Below, piece after piece: positions 53,394 to 61,907 of a DNA stretch of 64,000 bases (positions within the stretch are counted from its first letter, which is position 1; every line of letters begins with the position of its first letter). The stretch comes from Lachnospiraceae bacterium C1.1 (lineage in GTDB: Bacteria; Bacillota; Clostridia; Lachnospirales; Lachnospiraceae): positions 2,181,501 through 2,245,500 of the forward strand of contig JAUISW010000001.1 of the NCBI GenBank assembly GCA_030434875.1, written 5' to 3'. The notes below the pieces were generated by a model that worked only from the letters and a program-made list of their open reading frames with translations, did no database searches and was not told where the DNA came from. The position numbers and the translations under genes were made by a program.

Positions 53394-55195
53394 TTATAAT
53401 CATCCTTATCATCAAAAAGCTCATAATACTGTAATTTTCTGTAATCAATCACCTTATCGGCATTATCTTCCACCGGACCGGATGACCCGTTTTTGTCCAC
53501 AACCCTTATAGCCGACAGAATAGGAATATTATCCGATATCTTATCAGCCAGTGTACGATATTTTGTAAGAGGTATTCCCGCAGCCCTTAACATATAATTG
53601 CCAAGATAATTAAGAGAGGTCTCTACTCCGTGTTCCTCCTCTATGTCATAATTAGCCCATATAACAAAGGGAACTCTGTATATATTCTCATTAGCTTCCT
53701 CGTCAAGCTCCTGATAATCATTTCCGTTAAGCTCATATATTTTCCTCAAAACAGAAGGTGAAGGCTGATGATCTCCAAACATTACAACTATTGTTTTTCT
53801 ATCAGACTTTTCAAGCTTTTCCGTAAATTCCTGCAGAGCCTCATCCGACAATTTGACCAGCGAGAGGTAATTATTAAGTCTCTTAACATATTTATCCTCA
53901 AGGTCATCAAGTCCATCAACAAAAACGGTTCTTTCAAAATTCTCCGGATCGCCGTCGTATCCAGAATGGTTCTGCATAGTAACTGAAAAGGAAAATACCG
54001 GCGAATCAGGGTTTTCCCTGTTATCAAGCTCATACTCTATCTGGTCAAAAAGACTTTTGTCCGAGATGTAATCCCTGACGATCGTTGGATTGAACTGGTA
54101 GAAATAATCCTGAAAGTGAATTTCATCAAATCCAAGGTGAGGATATACATTTTCACGGTTCCAGCCGCTCGACTCATAATCATGCATCCCGATCGTCTCA
54201 TATCCAAGCGATGCAAGATACCATGGAAGGGCATCTATGTCTTTATTTACATATGACTGATAGGCTATACTTCCATCCGGTAAAAAAGCCATTGAATTTC
54301 CGGTAAGAAATTCAAACTCAGAATTTGGCGTATTTCCTCCATTGACTGATACATTAACATAGCCTGTTATGGAATTTTCTCCACCATCCTGCAGTGAATG
54401 GATAAACGGCATGTAATCCACATTAGTTGTAAAATTCCCGTCAACTTTTGGATCTGAAAAAGCCTCGTTCATTACAACGACTATGTCAGGATACTCTTCC
54501 TCTGCCCCGGACATATCCGGCTCTGTTTCATCCAGCAGATTCTTTTCTTCTGCCGCACTGTAACCTGACGGTTTTTCCACGGACATATATTTCATCTTAT
54601 TTAAGAATCCCATTACATATCCGTTATACTGGGTAGTAACATATAATCTGAACTTACCCTCATGAAAACCTATCATCTTACAGAATTTTGTATCCTGCAG
54701 ACCCGTTGCCAGACCTGCAAATGCGGCAAGAGCGACTATTCCGGTCACAATTCTCAATACTGTCTTTTTAAATATCTTTTTTGCATCAACGTTACAGAAA
54801 AATGTCAATACAAAAAGTCCCACACAGCACAGGGTTCCGATGATCATCCGTGTATTCGGTGTGTAGTCGTAATTACCCGCAACATTCATGGCAGTTCCAA
54901 AAGAAAATAAATCCCATGGCTGTATATATGAATCCCTGAATATAAAGACATAAGCATCTGCAAGTGCAAAAAACCAGAAAAATACGATCTCTATGCGCAG
55001 AGCCGCTTTCACTCTGCCTGTAACGGCTATCAAAAGCCATGCCATGATCTCAAAAAACACTATATTTACAATCTGCATGCTCAGCTTAATATTATCCGAT
55101 ATATTAAATATCATATATTCTGTCGAATAAAAAACAAGTGCAGGAATAATCACAAGCAGAATCCAGTCCGCCGTATTTCTTAATTTTTCTTTCAT
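53390..55195 (-). CDS. LTA-synthase-family sulfatase-like enzyme
   Basis: 601 residues. Five transmembrane helices (about 1-165), a linker, and an extracellular sulfatase-fold domain. Metal/catalytic residues of the LtaS family: Glu244 (VVMNEAFSDPK), nucleophile Thr289 in NVSVNGGNTPNSEFEF, and FGDHQPS near residue 470. Transfers glycerol-phosphate-type groups from phosphatidylglycerol to a glycolipid or polymer. It sits after two YfhO genes, so a teichoic-acid-type polymer and its glycosylation appear linked. Confidence 0.92.
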   Translation of the reverse strand: MKEKLRNTADWILLVIIPALVFYSTEYMIFNISDNIKLSMQIVNIVFFEIMAWLLIAVTGRVKAALRIEIVFFWFFALADAYVFIFRDSYIQPWDLFSFGTAMNVAGNYDYTPNTRMIIGTLCCVGLFVLTFFCNVDAKKIFKKTVLRIVTGIVALAAFAGLATGLQDTKFCKMIGFHEGKFRLYVTTQYNGYVMGFLNKMKYMSVEKPSGYSAAEEKNLLDETEPDMSGAEEEYPDIVVVMNEAFSDPKVDGNFTTNVDYMPFIHSLQDGGENSITGYVNVSVNGGNTPNSEFEFLTGNSMAFLPDGSIAYQSYVNKDIDALPWYLASLGYETIGMHDYESSGWNRENVYPHLGFDEIHFQDYFYQFNPTIVRDYISDKSLFDQIEYELDNRENPDSPVFSFSVTMQNHSGYDGDPENFERTVFVDGLDDLEDKYVKRLNNYLSLVKLSDEALQEFTEKLEKSDRKTIVVMFGDHQPSPSVLRKIYELNGNDYQELDEEANENIYRVPFVIWANYDIEEEHGVETSLNYLGNYMLRAAGIPLTKYRTLADKISDNIPILSAIRVVDKNGSSGPVEDNADKVIDYRKLQYYELFDDKDDYK

Positions 55196-55219
55196 GATAT
55201 CACTATATCCTTATTGACC

Positions 55220-55248
55220 GCAGCTGTTCAGGTCCCCTGAACAGTTAC
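55220..55248. repeat. 30-bp palindromic repeat, copy C
   Basis: GCAGCTGTTCAGG (55220-55232) - TCC - CCTGAACAGTTAC (55236-55248). Same family as 51372-51400 and the target of MITE B. Lies in the 63-base gap between the YfhO and LTA-synthase genes. Confidence 0.7.
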
Positions 55249-55258
55249 TATGAATTTA

Positions 55259-58036
55259 CTAATATATTGACGCTTTCGTTTTAAGGCTTTTCAGCATTAT
55301 GATAAATTCTATGAGTCCAAACAGTACAAATCCTGAAACTGTCAATATAAACCCGGTTCTCATATAGGGAGTCTCATAGCTTAAATAAATATCGTGTTCT
55401 CCGGCATCAAGCTCTACAGCCATATACATGTCATTTGCACATTTAAGCTCAGTTTCCTTTCCATCCACATATGCTGTCCAGCCTTCCGAATAAGGAACAG
55501 ACAATGCAAGGATCTTCCCTCTGTCCAGATCTATGTTTCCGCTGATACTGTTCACACCGATTTCCACATTTTCCAGCATATCCTCTGACAGTTTCTCTAT
55601 ACCATCCTCTATGTCATCCGCACTATGTGCTATGACATCTATATCACTGAAATCATAGACACCTGCATCCTTAAAGTGAATCCTCATCTCACTGCCATCT
55701 GACTCCTTTATGTATCCAAGATTACAGATATAATCATCCTGTCCGCAATAATATATGTTCCTGTGGTTCATATAGTTAAACGTCCTGTAGATATCCCCAT
55801 ATGATACTGCTATGTTGGTATTATCCTCTGCCGTATGGGAGATATCCTGGATCTTCACCTCGTCACGCTCTATCGGTGAAAGGCTTTTCCATTCATCATC
55901 AGTGTACTTGTCCCTGTTGCTGATCTCCTCAAAGCCAAGACCCGTGATCATGAAATACAGCTCACAGTTATCTGTTTCCTCTATATCCAGGCGTGCCGAT
56001 GCCCCATCCTTGGCTACATATATTTTGCCGTCCTCTATTTTTATGTTTTCGTTTTCTTCTATATTTTTGAGGACGCTTTTCTGCTTAAGATCCAGGTCTG
56101 TCTTTGGAAATGAGGATTCCTCCAGCACGACACCGTTCAGCATTGCCTCCTGCCTTTCGGACGGATCCATTTTTTCAAAATCCTCCTCACTTACCCAGCT
56201 GTCATATGTATATCCGAGTGATAAAGGATTATCAGCCTCATAGGCAAGGATTTTCCCGTCATCACTCTCCACCGATTCCCCGGTAGTATGATAGCCATGC
56301 GGAACCTTTGACTCACTTCCCTCCTTCACCAGCAGGTATTTCACTGAAGAAAGTGCCTGCAGGATACTCCTGCTGTCAAGATTCGAATACATATAGGTTC
56401 TTTCAGCATTTAGCGCAATATCCATGATAAATTCCGGAACATAGGGACCGGTCATGGACAGATAATAGTTGGTCGTATATTTGCCCCTGATCTCCGAACT
56501 GTTTCTCTGATAAGGGGTATCATACTCCTCTATCCTGTAAAATTCGTCTCCATGGGTTATCTCATCGGCATTTTCCTCTGCCAGTATTTTATTAGCCTCT
56601 GAAAATCCGAGATATTCCTTCATTCCATGATCTATGCCATCTTCTGAAAACCTGTAATAAGCATTGACCGTTATCCCGGCTACTGTCAGGAAAGCCACGA
56701 GATATCTGATATTGTATTTTCTCTCTGACGAGACCGCCAGCACTATAAACAGCAGTTCTGCGACCAGCAGGGCTGTCTGGCTCATTCCCTCCTTCGATCT
56801 GGAAATAAACGAAACTGAAGTTACAAACGCATACATCAGAACCGAAACAGTGAGTATTATTATCTGTTTCCTGCTTAATTTTTCAAAATACGGGATCATC
56901 AATGCCACTACATACGCAGCAAGCAGAGCCAGACACCAGCTCCACCTGTTCGCTGCATAGGCAAATCCGTTTAACGCATAGCCGGCAAAAGGTATCAGTG
57001 TGAAGGCGATCAAAACTCCCGTAGCTATCTTAACCTTTGTATATTTACCTTTGATAGTAAAAAGAGTCACTATCGAAAGATATGCCAAAGGTGTATATCC
57101 ATAAACTGTCCAGGAATATGGAACAGTGTTTCCTGTAAATGCCTTCAGGTAATTCAGGTAATAGCTCAAAGGATATAAAGGCTCTACGACAACAGACGCA
57201 CTGTATCTCGACGATGACATCATCGTCATGACTGCCGGGAGCAGGATCACTGCCGCGATCATCATTGATGCTGCCCCAAAAAGCAGAAATCTGCAGACTG
57301 TGATCAGTATTTTCCTTATTTCAGCCTTTTTCTCATTCACGATATATTTAAAGACCGCATAACCTATCGCAAGCACCACTATCATATAGAGAAAATAAAA
57401 ATTGCTTACAGCAGCTGCTGCCAGTGATAAGATAAAGCCTGCCGGATTTTTATTTTCAAGGACATTATCTACTCCCATGAGTACAAACGGAAACCATATC
57501 AAAGGTACGATAAAACAGTACTGGTGCAGACAGTAAAAGATTCCCCATACCGAAAAGCAGTATATCATCGCTCCTGCAATTGCAGGCCTCTTCCCCGCTC
57601 CATGCCTCTTTATGAATAATGCAGCTCCAAGCCCGGCAAAATAAAGCTTGATGAAATAAAGGAGACAATAAAACTTGTCCATGTGGGCTTCAGGAATAAA
57701 TGCACTCAGAAGCGTAAAGGGATCTCCCAACCCATAGTAATGCATGGATGTAAATATATCCGCACCAAATCCTATAGACATATCCCACATAGGAATGACA
57801 AGCCTGTGACTGCTGAGAAAAGTTCCTATGATCGTCTTGAAAAACCTGCTGCAGTAAAGGAGTGCAAGATAATGCTGCGCAAGCCCGTCCCCTTCCCATA
57901 TGATAGATTTGTGATTGTACAGGAAATACCAGAAACAAAGCAGAAAAACTGCAGTAAAAACGATACTGTATTCAATAAAAAACGCATATTTCTTTTTACT
58001 TAAGCCAGCATATATGCCCTTAATTTTATTCAACAT
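55259..58036 (-). CDS. YfhO-family GT-C membrane glycosyltransferase-like protein (second of tandem pair)
   Basis: 925 residues. About 12 transmembrane helices, with an N-terminal loop IWEGDGLAQHYLALLYCSRFF and IPMWDMSIGFGADIFTSMHYYGLGDPF; Asp and His residues in this first loop match the GT-C layout. A large extracellular C-terminal domain follows, then a last TM. In B. subtilis YfhO glycosylates lipoteichoic acid. Its start overlaps the first copy by 7 bases. Confidence 0.9.
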   Translation of the reverse strand: MLNKIKGIYAGLSKKKYAFFIEYSIVFTAVFLLCFWYFLYNHKSIIWEGDGLAQHYLALLYCSRFFKTIIGTFLSSHRLVIPMWDMSIGFGADIFTSMHYYGLGDPFTLLSAFIPEAHMDKFYCLLYFIKLYFAGLGAALFIKRHGAGKRPAIAGAMIYCFSVWGIFYCLHQYCFIVPLIWFPFVLMGVDNVLENKNPAGFILSLAAAAVSNFYFLYMIVVLAIGYAVFKYIVNEKKAEIRKILITVCRFLLFGAASMMIAAVILLPAVMTMMSSSRYSASVVVEPLYPLSYYLNYLKAFTGNTVPYSWTVYGYTPLAYLSIVTLFTIKGKYTKVKIATGVLIAFTLIPFAGYALNGFAYAANRWSWCLALLAAYVVALMIPYFEKLSRKQIIILTVSVLMYAFVTSVSFISRSKEGMSQTALLVAELLFIVLAVSSERKYNIRYLVAFLTVAGITVNAYYRFSEDGIDHGMKEYLGFSEANKILAEENADEITHGDEFYRIEEYDTPYQRNSSEIRGKYTTNYYLSMTGPYVPEFIMDIALNAERTYMYSNLDSRSILQALSSVKYLLVKEGSESKVPHGYHTTGESVESDDGKILAYEADNPLSLGYTYDSWVSEEDFEKMDPSERQEAMLNGVVLEESSFPKTDLDLKQKSVLKNIEENENIKIEDGKIYVAKDGASARLDIEETDNCELYFMITGLGFEEISNRDKYTDDEWKSLSPIERDEVKIQDISHTAEDNTNIAVSYGDIYRTFNYMNHRNIYYCGQDDYICNLGYIKESDGSEMRIHFKDAGVYDFSDIDVIAHSADDIEDGIEKLSEDMLENVEIGVNSISGNIDLDRGKILALSVPYSEGWTAYVDGKETELKCANDMYMAVELDAGEHDIYLSYETPYMRTGFILTVSGFVLFGLIEFIIMLKSLKTKASIY

Positions 58037-60801
58037 CTGTTACCTTTTCTTTTAATAAAAATCCTTATACCCATCAATACAGCGGCCATTGCAATCCCTG
58101 CAAGACTCATAAATGCCCCGGTTCTTAAGTAAGGTGTTTCATATCTTAACTCAATCTCGTGATCTCCTGCTGCGAGCTCGAGCGCCATATACATGATATT
58201 GGCTCTTTTAAGCTCCGCCTTTTTCCCGTCAACACAGGCCGTCCATCCTTCTGAATACGGAACTGTCAGCAGCAGGATCTTATCTTTATCCAATGATATC
58301 TTTCCGCTGACTTTGTTTACCCCTATGACAGTATCCGTCATAACATCCTCAGCACGGGATCTTATTTCTTCACTGATATCTGCAACAGGCTTGCTGATCA
58401 CCCTTATGCTGTCAAAAGTATATTCTCCCGGATTTCTGAAACTTAATGTGACTTCATCCGGAGCATCCTCATTATATCCCAGATTTACAAGGAAGTCAGA
58501 CCTTCCGCAGTAAAAATCCGCTCCCGGTGAAAGGATCTCCACAACCTTGCTTATATCCTTATAGCTGACCATCAGGCTGGAGCTTACATTGGTCTTCCCC
58601 TTCCTGTCCTCGCTTAAAACAAGGTTTTTCTCGTATTCTGTGAGATTTGCCCATTCACCGTCATCATAAGTATCTCTTTCGCTGACTCCCCTGTATCTTA
58701 AATTATCAAAAACGACATATGTTTCAGCATCCGGCAGCGCATCAAGTTTTAGTGTCACTGTCCCGCTGCCCCTCACGAAAAAGCTGTTTTCTGAAATATT
58801 TATGCGTCCCTTTGACTCGATGAGATCCAACACATCTGCCGAGTCGGACGAAACGGTCGCTTCCTTAAAGCTGCTGTCCTCCATGACTGCTGCACTGAGC
58901 ATGGCATCGGCACGTTCAGCCGGATCCATTTCCTCAAATTTCCCGACAGGAAAATATTCTGAATATGTATAGCCCAAAGGCAGTGCCGTATCAGCCTCAT
59001 ACATTGCCACCTGTCCGAGCGGGGTATTTCCGCTGACCACCAGTCTGGAATAATTAAAAGGTCTTTCCGCATCGGCGCCTTCCCCCACAAAAAAGTATTT
59101 TACAGATGCAAGTGCCTCAAGTATGCTTCTGGATTCAACTCCTTCATAATCATAATCCTTCGGCCAGTTCATATACATATGATCAATAAATTCAGATATA
59201 TAGGGATTGGTCATCGAATGATAAAACTGTGTTCCGTAGACCCTCCGGTGTATACTGCTGTTCTGCGTAGTATCGAGTCCGACCTCTTCTATCCTGTAGA
59301 AATCATTATCGCTTAGCGAGGAAAGCAGGATATCAGGATTTTCCTCAGTCAGCTTCTTATCTGCCTCACCCCTGTCAAGAAACTCCTCGATCCATCCGGG
59401 ATTTGCGTTTAATGACATCTTGTAATAACTGTTAAGGCTGAACCCAAGCAGAAGGATACAGATAACAGCTGACCTGAATATCTTTCTTTCCGTTTTTGCT
59501 ATATCAAAAAGCAGTATCACAAGAGCCAGAATGAGCAGTATGACTGCCGATGCCATTGTCTGCTGGGATCTGGAGCTGCCAAAAACAGAATATACGGCGC
59601 AGTAGACAAAAACGATAATTGCTGCCCTTCTCCTCGCTGCATATGTAAAAGCCCTGATATCATCCAGTACCCTTGCCGTTATATATGCAACGGTCATGGC
59701 ATATCCCCATATCCATCTGTTGACAACATAAGAAAATCCATTCAGGATATAGCCGCCTGCCGGTATCACCGCAAAAAGGGTCAATATCCCGAAAACTACC
59801 AGATAGTGCCTGTACTTTTTATGAGCCGCGGCCATAAATGCCAGGGCAAGCAGTCCCAGTGACGTATACCCCATCAGTGTCCAGGCTCCCGGTATCGAGG
59901 CATTTGTAAATCCTGCCATAAAATTCACGTAATAGTTGAAGGGATAAAATATATCCACTGAGCTTGCCTCAGATGCTGCAAGTCTTTTTGACGAAAACAT
60001 GACATTCAGTACGGGCATCATAATGACCGCCGAAATCAGGAATGCATTCAGGCCAAAAACGATAAATTTGCCAAGAAGGGTAAAAAATCCTCTTATCCCG
60101 AATTTTCTGTAAAGGCATATGTACCTGTATATTGTATAAAGCACCGCAAGGGCAATCTCCATATAGAAAAAATAAAAATTGCTCATTGCCGCAATGGACG
60201 TGAATATTATAAATATAAGCGGGCTTTCACCATCAATGATCTTATCAATACCAAGCAGTATCAGAGGAAACCATACAAGAGGTGCCACAAAAAAAGGATG
60301 CATCAGCCCAAGAACCATGGAATATGCAGAGAAAACATAGATGAGTGATCCTGTCAGCACACCAAACCGTCCTCTTTTATGTCGGAAAGCAAATGCAGAA
60401 AAGCTCAGCCCGGCAAGATAAAGCCTCAGCAGATACAATAAAAAATAGAAATGCTGGCAATATCTCGATGGAACAAGTGCAGACAGAAGCGCCAGCGGAT
60501 CCCCGACCGCATAATAATGAAATGTGGTGATGATATCAGACCCGTAGCCTATGGTAAAATCCCACATAGGAAGCTCAAAACGGTGCTCTTTGAATAAGGT
60601 CTCTGCGATCTGTCTTAAATATTCTCCATAATAGAGAAGTGCATTATAATGCTGCTTTAATCCGTCCTGATACCAGATTATCGACTTTTTATAAAGGCCG
60701 AAGCGAAACAGTATTACTATTGCTGATACCACGAACAATACTGTATATGCTGTCAGATACGAATATCTGCTCTTCTTAAACTTTTCCCACTTTTCTGCCA
60801 T
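58030..60801 (-). CDS. YfhO-family GT-C membrane glycosyltransferase-like protein (first of tandem pair)
   Basis: 923 residues from ATG 60801, chosen because AGGAG lies 8 bases before it; an ATG at 60807 is too near. Closely similar to the next gene throughout (IIWYQDGLKQHYNALLYYGEYL, PMWDFTIGYGSDIITTFHYYAVGDP, C-terminal SGKISLDKDKILLLTVPYSEGWTACVDGK). The two are tandem duplicates with almost equal length, which suggests either a heterodimer or two sugar specificities. First gene of the operon YfhO-YfhO-LtaS-GDPD. Confidence 0.9.
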   Translation of the reverse strand: MAEKWEKFKKSRYSYLTAYTVLFVVSAIVILFRFGLYKKSIIWYQDGLKQHYNALLYYGEYLRQIAETLFKEHRFELPMWDFTIGYGSDIITTFHYYAVGDPLALLSALVPSRYCQHFYFLLYLLRLYLAGLSFSAFAFRHKRGRFGVLTGSLIYVFSAYSMVLGLMHPFFVAPLVWFPLILLGIDKIIDGESPLIFIIFTSIAAMSNFYFFYMEIALAVLYTIYRYICLYRKFGIRGFFTLLGKFIVFGLNAFLISAVIMMPVLNVMFSSKRLAASEASSVDIFYPFNYYVNFMAGFTNASIPGAWTLMGYTSLGLLALAFMAAAHKKYRHYLVVFGILTLFAVIPAGGYILNGFSYVVNRWIWGYAMTVAYITARVLDDIRAFTYAARRRAAIIVFVYCAVYSVFGSSRSQQTMASAVILLILALVILLFDIAKTERKIFRSAVICILLLGFSLNSYYKMSLNANPGWIEEFLDRGEADKKLTEENPDILLSSLSDNDFYRIEEVGLDTTQNSSIHRRVYGTQFYHSMTNPYISEFIDHMYMNWPKDYDYEGVESRSILEALASVKYFFVGEGADAERPFNYSRLVVSGNTPLGQVAMYEADTALPLGYTYSEYFPVGKFEEMDPAERADAMLSAAVMEDSSFKEATVSSDSADVLDLIESKGRINISENSFFVRGSGTVTLKLDALPDAETYVVFDNLRYRGVSERDTYDDGEWANLTEYEKNLVLSEDRKGKTNVSSSLMVSYKDISKVVEILSPGADFYCGRSDFLVNLGYNEDAPDEVTLSFRNPGEYTFDSIRVISKPVADISEEIRSRAEDVMTDTVIGVNKVSGKISLDKDKILLLTVPYSEGWTACVDGKKAELKRANIMYMALELAAGDHEIELRYETPYLRTGAFMSLAGIAMAAVLMGIRIFIKRKGNRC

Positions 60802-60896
60802 ATCCATTGCTCCTTAATAAATGCAATTAAATCAGTATAACATAAATCATATTATTCTTACAAATCATAATACTATACATATCGGTAATTGTTCAG

Positions 60897-61163
60897 GTGC
60901 ACCTGTTACTGTTCACACGCTTTCAGCGTGCTCCAGTAACGGGTTTTGCCATTTAAGATTGCCCCCTCTGTGTGGCATATACTAAGCTCAGCTTTGCTTC
61001 GCTAAGTATTATGCACATACGGCAATGGGCAAAACCCAATGTTAAGTCAAGGTTATTGCGGCATAACTGCGCACACATATTTCACTTAGTGCTTCAGCAC
61101 TTAGTGAAATAGCGTACAGAGTAGCGGAGTGCGCAGTTTGCCTGTGAACAGTAACGTGCACCT
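60897..61163. mobile_element. MITE-like element copy B (251 bp) with 8-bp target duplication
   Basis: Inverted ends GTTACTGTTCACA (60905-60917) / TGTGAACAGTAAC (61143-61155), flanked by GTGCACCT on both sides (60897-60904 and 61156-61163). The interior shares its core with copy A in the reverse direction (GGCAATCTTAAA-TGG-CAAA here, GGCAATCTTAAAATGGGCAAA there). It also contains a CACTTAGTG/CACTAAGTG-type stem near 61083-61110. The target it split, GTAATTGTTCAG|GTGCACCT|AACAGTTAA, is itself a member of the 30-bp palindrome family. Confidence 0.85.
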
Positions 61164-61347
61164 AACAGTTAAGCTGTCCGCTAAATTGTAACGATTATTC
61201 CCCGAACATAAGGTATATTTGTAAAAACAATTTCCAAGTCAAGCCGAACAGCAGATTTTTTTATGCTTTTAAAACTTTTCATTATTTTTCAACAAGATTT
61301 TTTAGTCTTTGGTTACCATAATATTTATTTGTATTTTTGTTAAAACA

Positions 61348-61420
61348 TGTGGATAATGTGGACAAATCGGTGTATAACCGATAAATTCTAATCTTTTTTG
61401 TGGATAACTTTTGTGGATAA
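61348..61420 (-). other. DnaA-box cluster in an AT-rich gene-free region
   Basis: Perfect 9-mer TTATCCACA on the minus strand at 61348-61356, 61399-61407 and 61412-61420, and a one-mismatch copy (TTGTCCACA) at 61357-61365. All are in the same orientation. The surrounding 61200-61560 is very AT-rich. This lies in the 1.1-kb gap 60802-61907 that contains no credible gene. Confidence 0.7.
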
Positions 61421-61574
61421 CTCCTGTATTTTTTCATGAATTGTACTTGATTAAAAAATAATTGTGCACTTTTAGTAATAGTATTACCCGAACAAATTAA
61501 GCATTTCACCGCATCTTTTCTGATAATTGTATCCCGATTTTTTTATCATCTCTGAATTGATTGACAATTTACTT

Positions 61575-61838
61575 TGAAAGTGTTTCCCGTAGCCAACAGA
61601 ATGCACGCTGGCGTGCAATTCTGATTGGATACGTGGAAACCTGACCTGTAAGGTAAAACGTCCAGTGGACGTTTTACGGGCACGTTTTGATGCGCTATGC
61701 GCATCAGTGCACCGCCGCGTGAAGGCTGATAAGCCGGAACGCGAATACAGGGTGGGAATTGCGGAAGCAGCAAAGCTGCGGAGCAATTCACTTTCAGGCA
61801 TTGTGGCGCACGGCGCAAGCCGTGCATGAAAGTTTACT
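61575..61838. repeat. Multi-hairpin intergenic element
   Basis: Hairpins in order: GTTTCC-GTA/TAC-GGAAAC with inner GCACGC/GCGTGC (61583-61640); GTAAAACGTCC/GGACGTTTTAC (61653-61677); GATGCGC/GCGCATC (about 61689-61706); GAATTGC-GCAG/GCTG-GCAATTC (about 61756-61788); GCACGG/CCGTGC (about 61808-61825). TGAAAGTG (61575-61582) and CACTTTCA (61789-61796) may pair. Open reading frames crossing it are not convincing. Confidence 0.6.
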
Positions 61839-61857
61839 CTTTTTTATAGATAAATTT

Positions 61858-61896
61858 AAGAAAGGAGAATCCGGCTTTGTCGGATTCTCCTTTCTT
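61858..61896 (-). terminator. Terminator of the MBOAT-SGNH operon
   Basis: Perfect 16-bp stem AAGAAAGGAGAATCCG (61858-61873) / CGGATTCTCCTTTCTT (61881-61896), loop GCTTTGT, 12 bases after the SGNH stop. Confidence 0.88.
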
Positions 61897-61907
61897 AACA
61901 CTCATCA

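Noticed and set aside
61348..61420. Calling the DnaA boxes oriC outright
   Set aside because: No dnaA, dnaN, rpmH or rnpA is in the window and the rightward genes run toward it; reported only as a candidate.
61282..61827. Several minus-strand open frames across the DnaA-box and hairpin region
   Set aside because: They run through hairpins and AT-rich boxes, overlap each other, have no ribosome sites and read as unlikely proteins.
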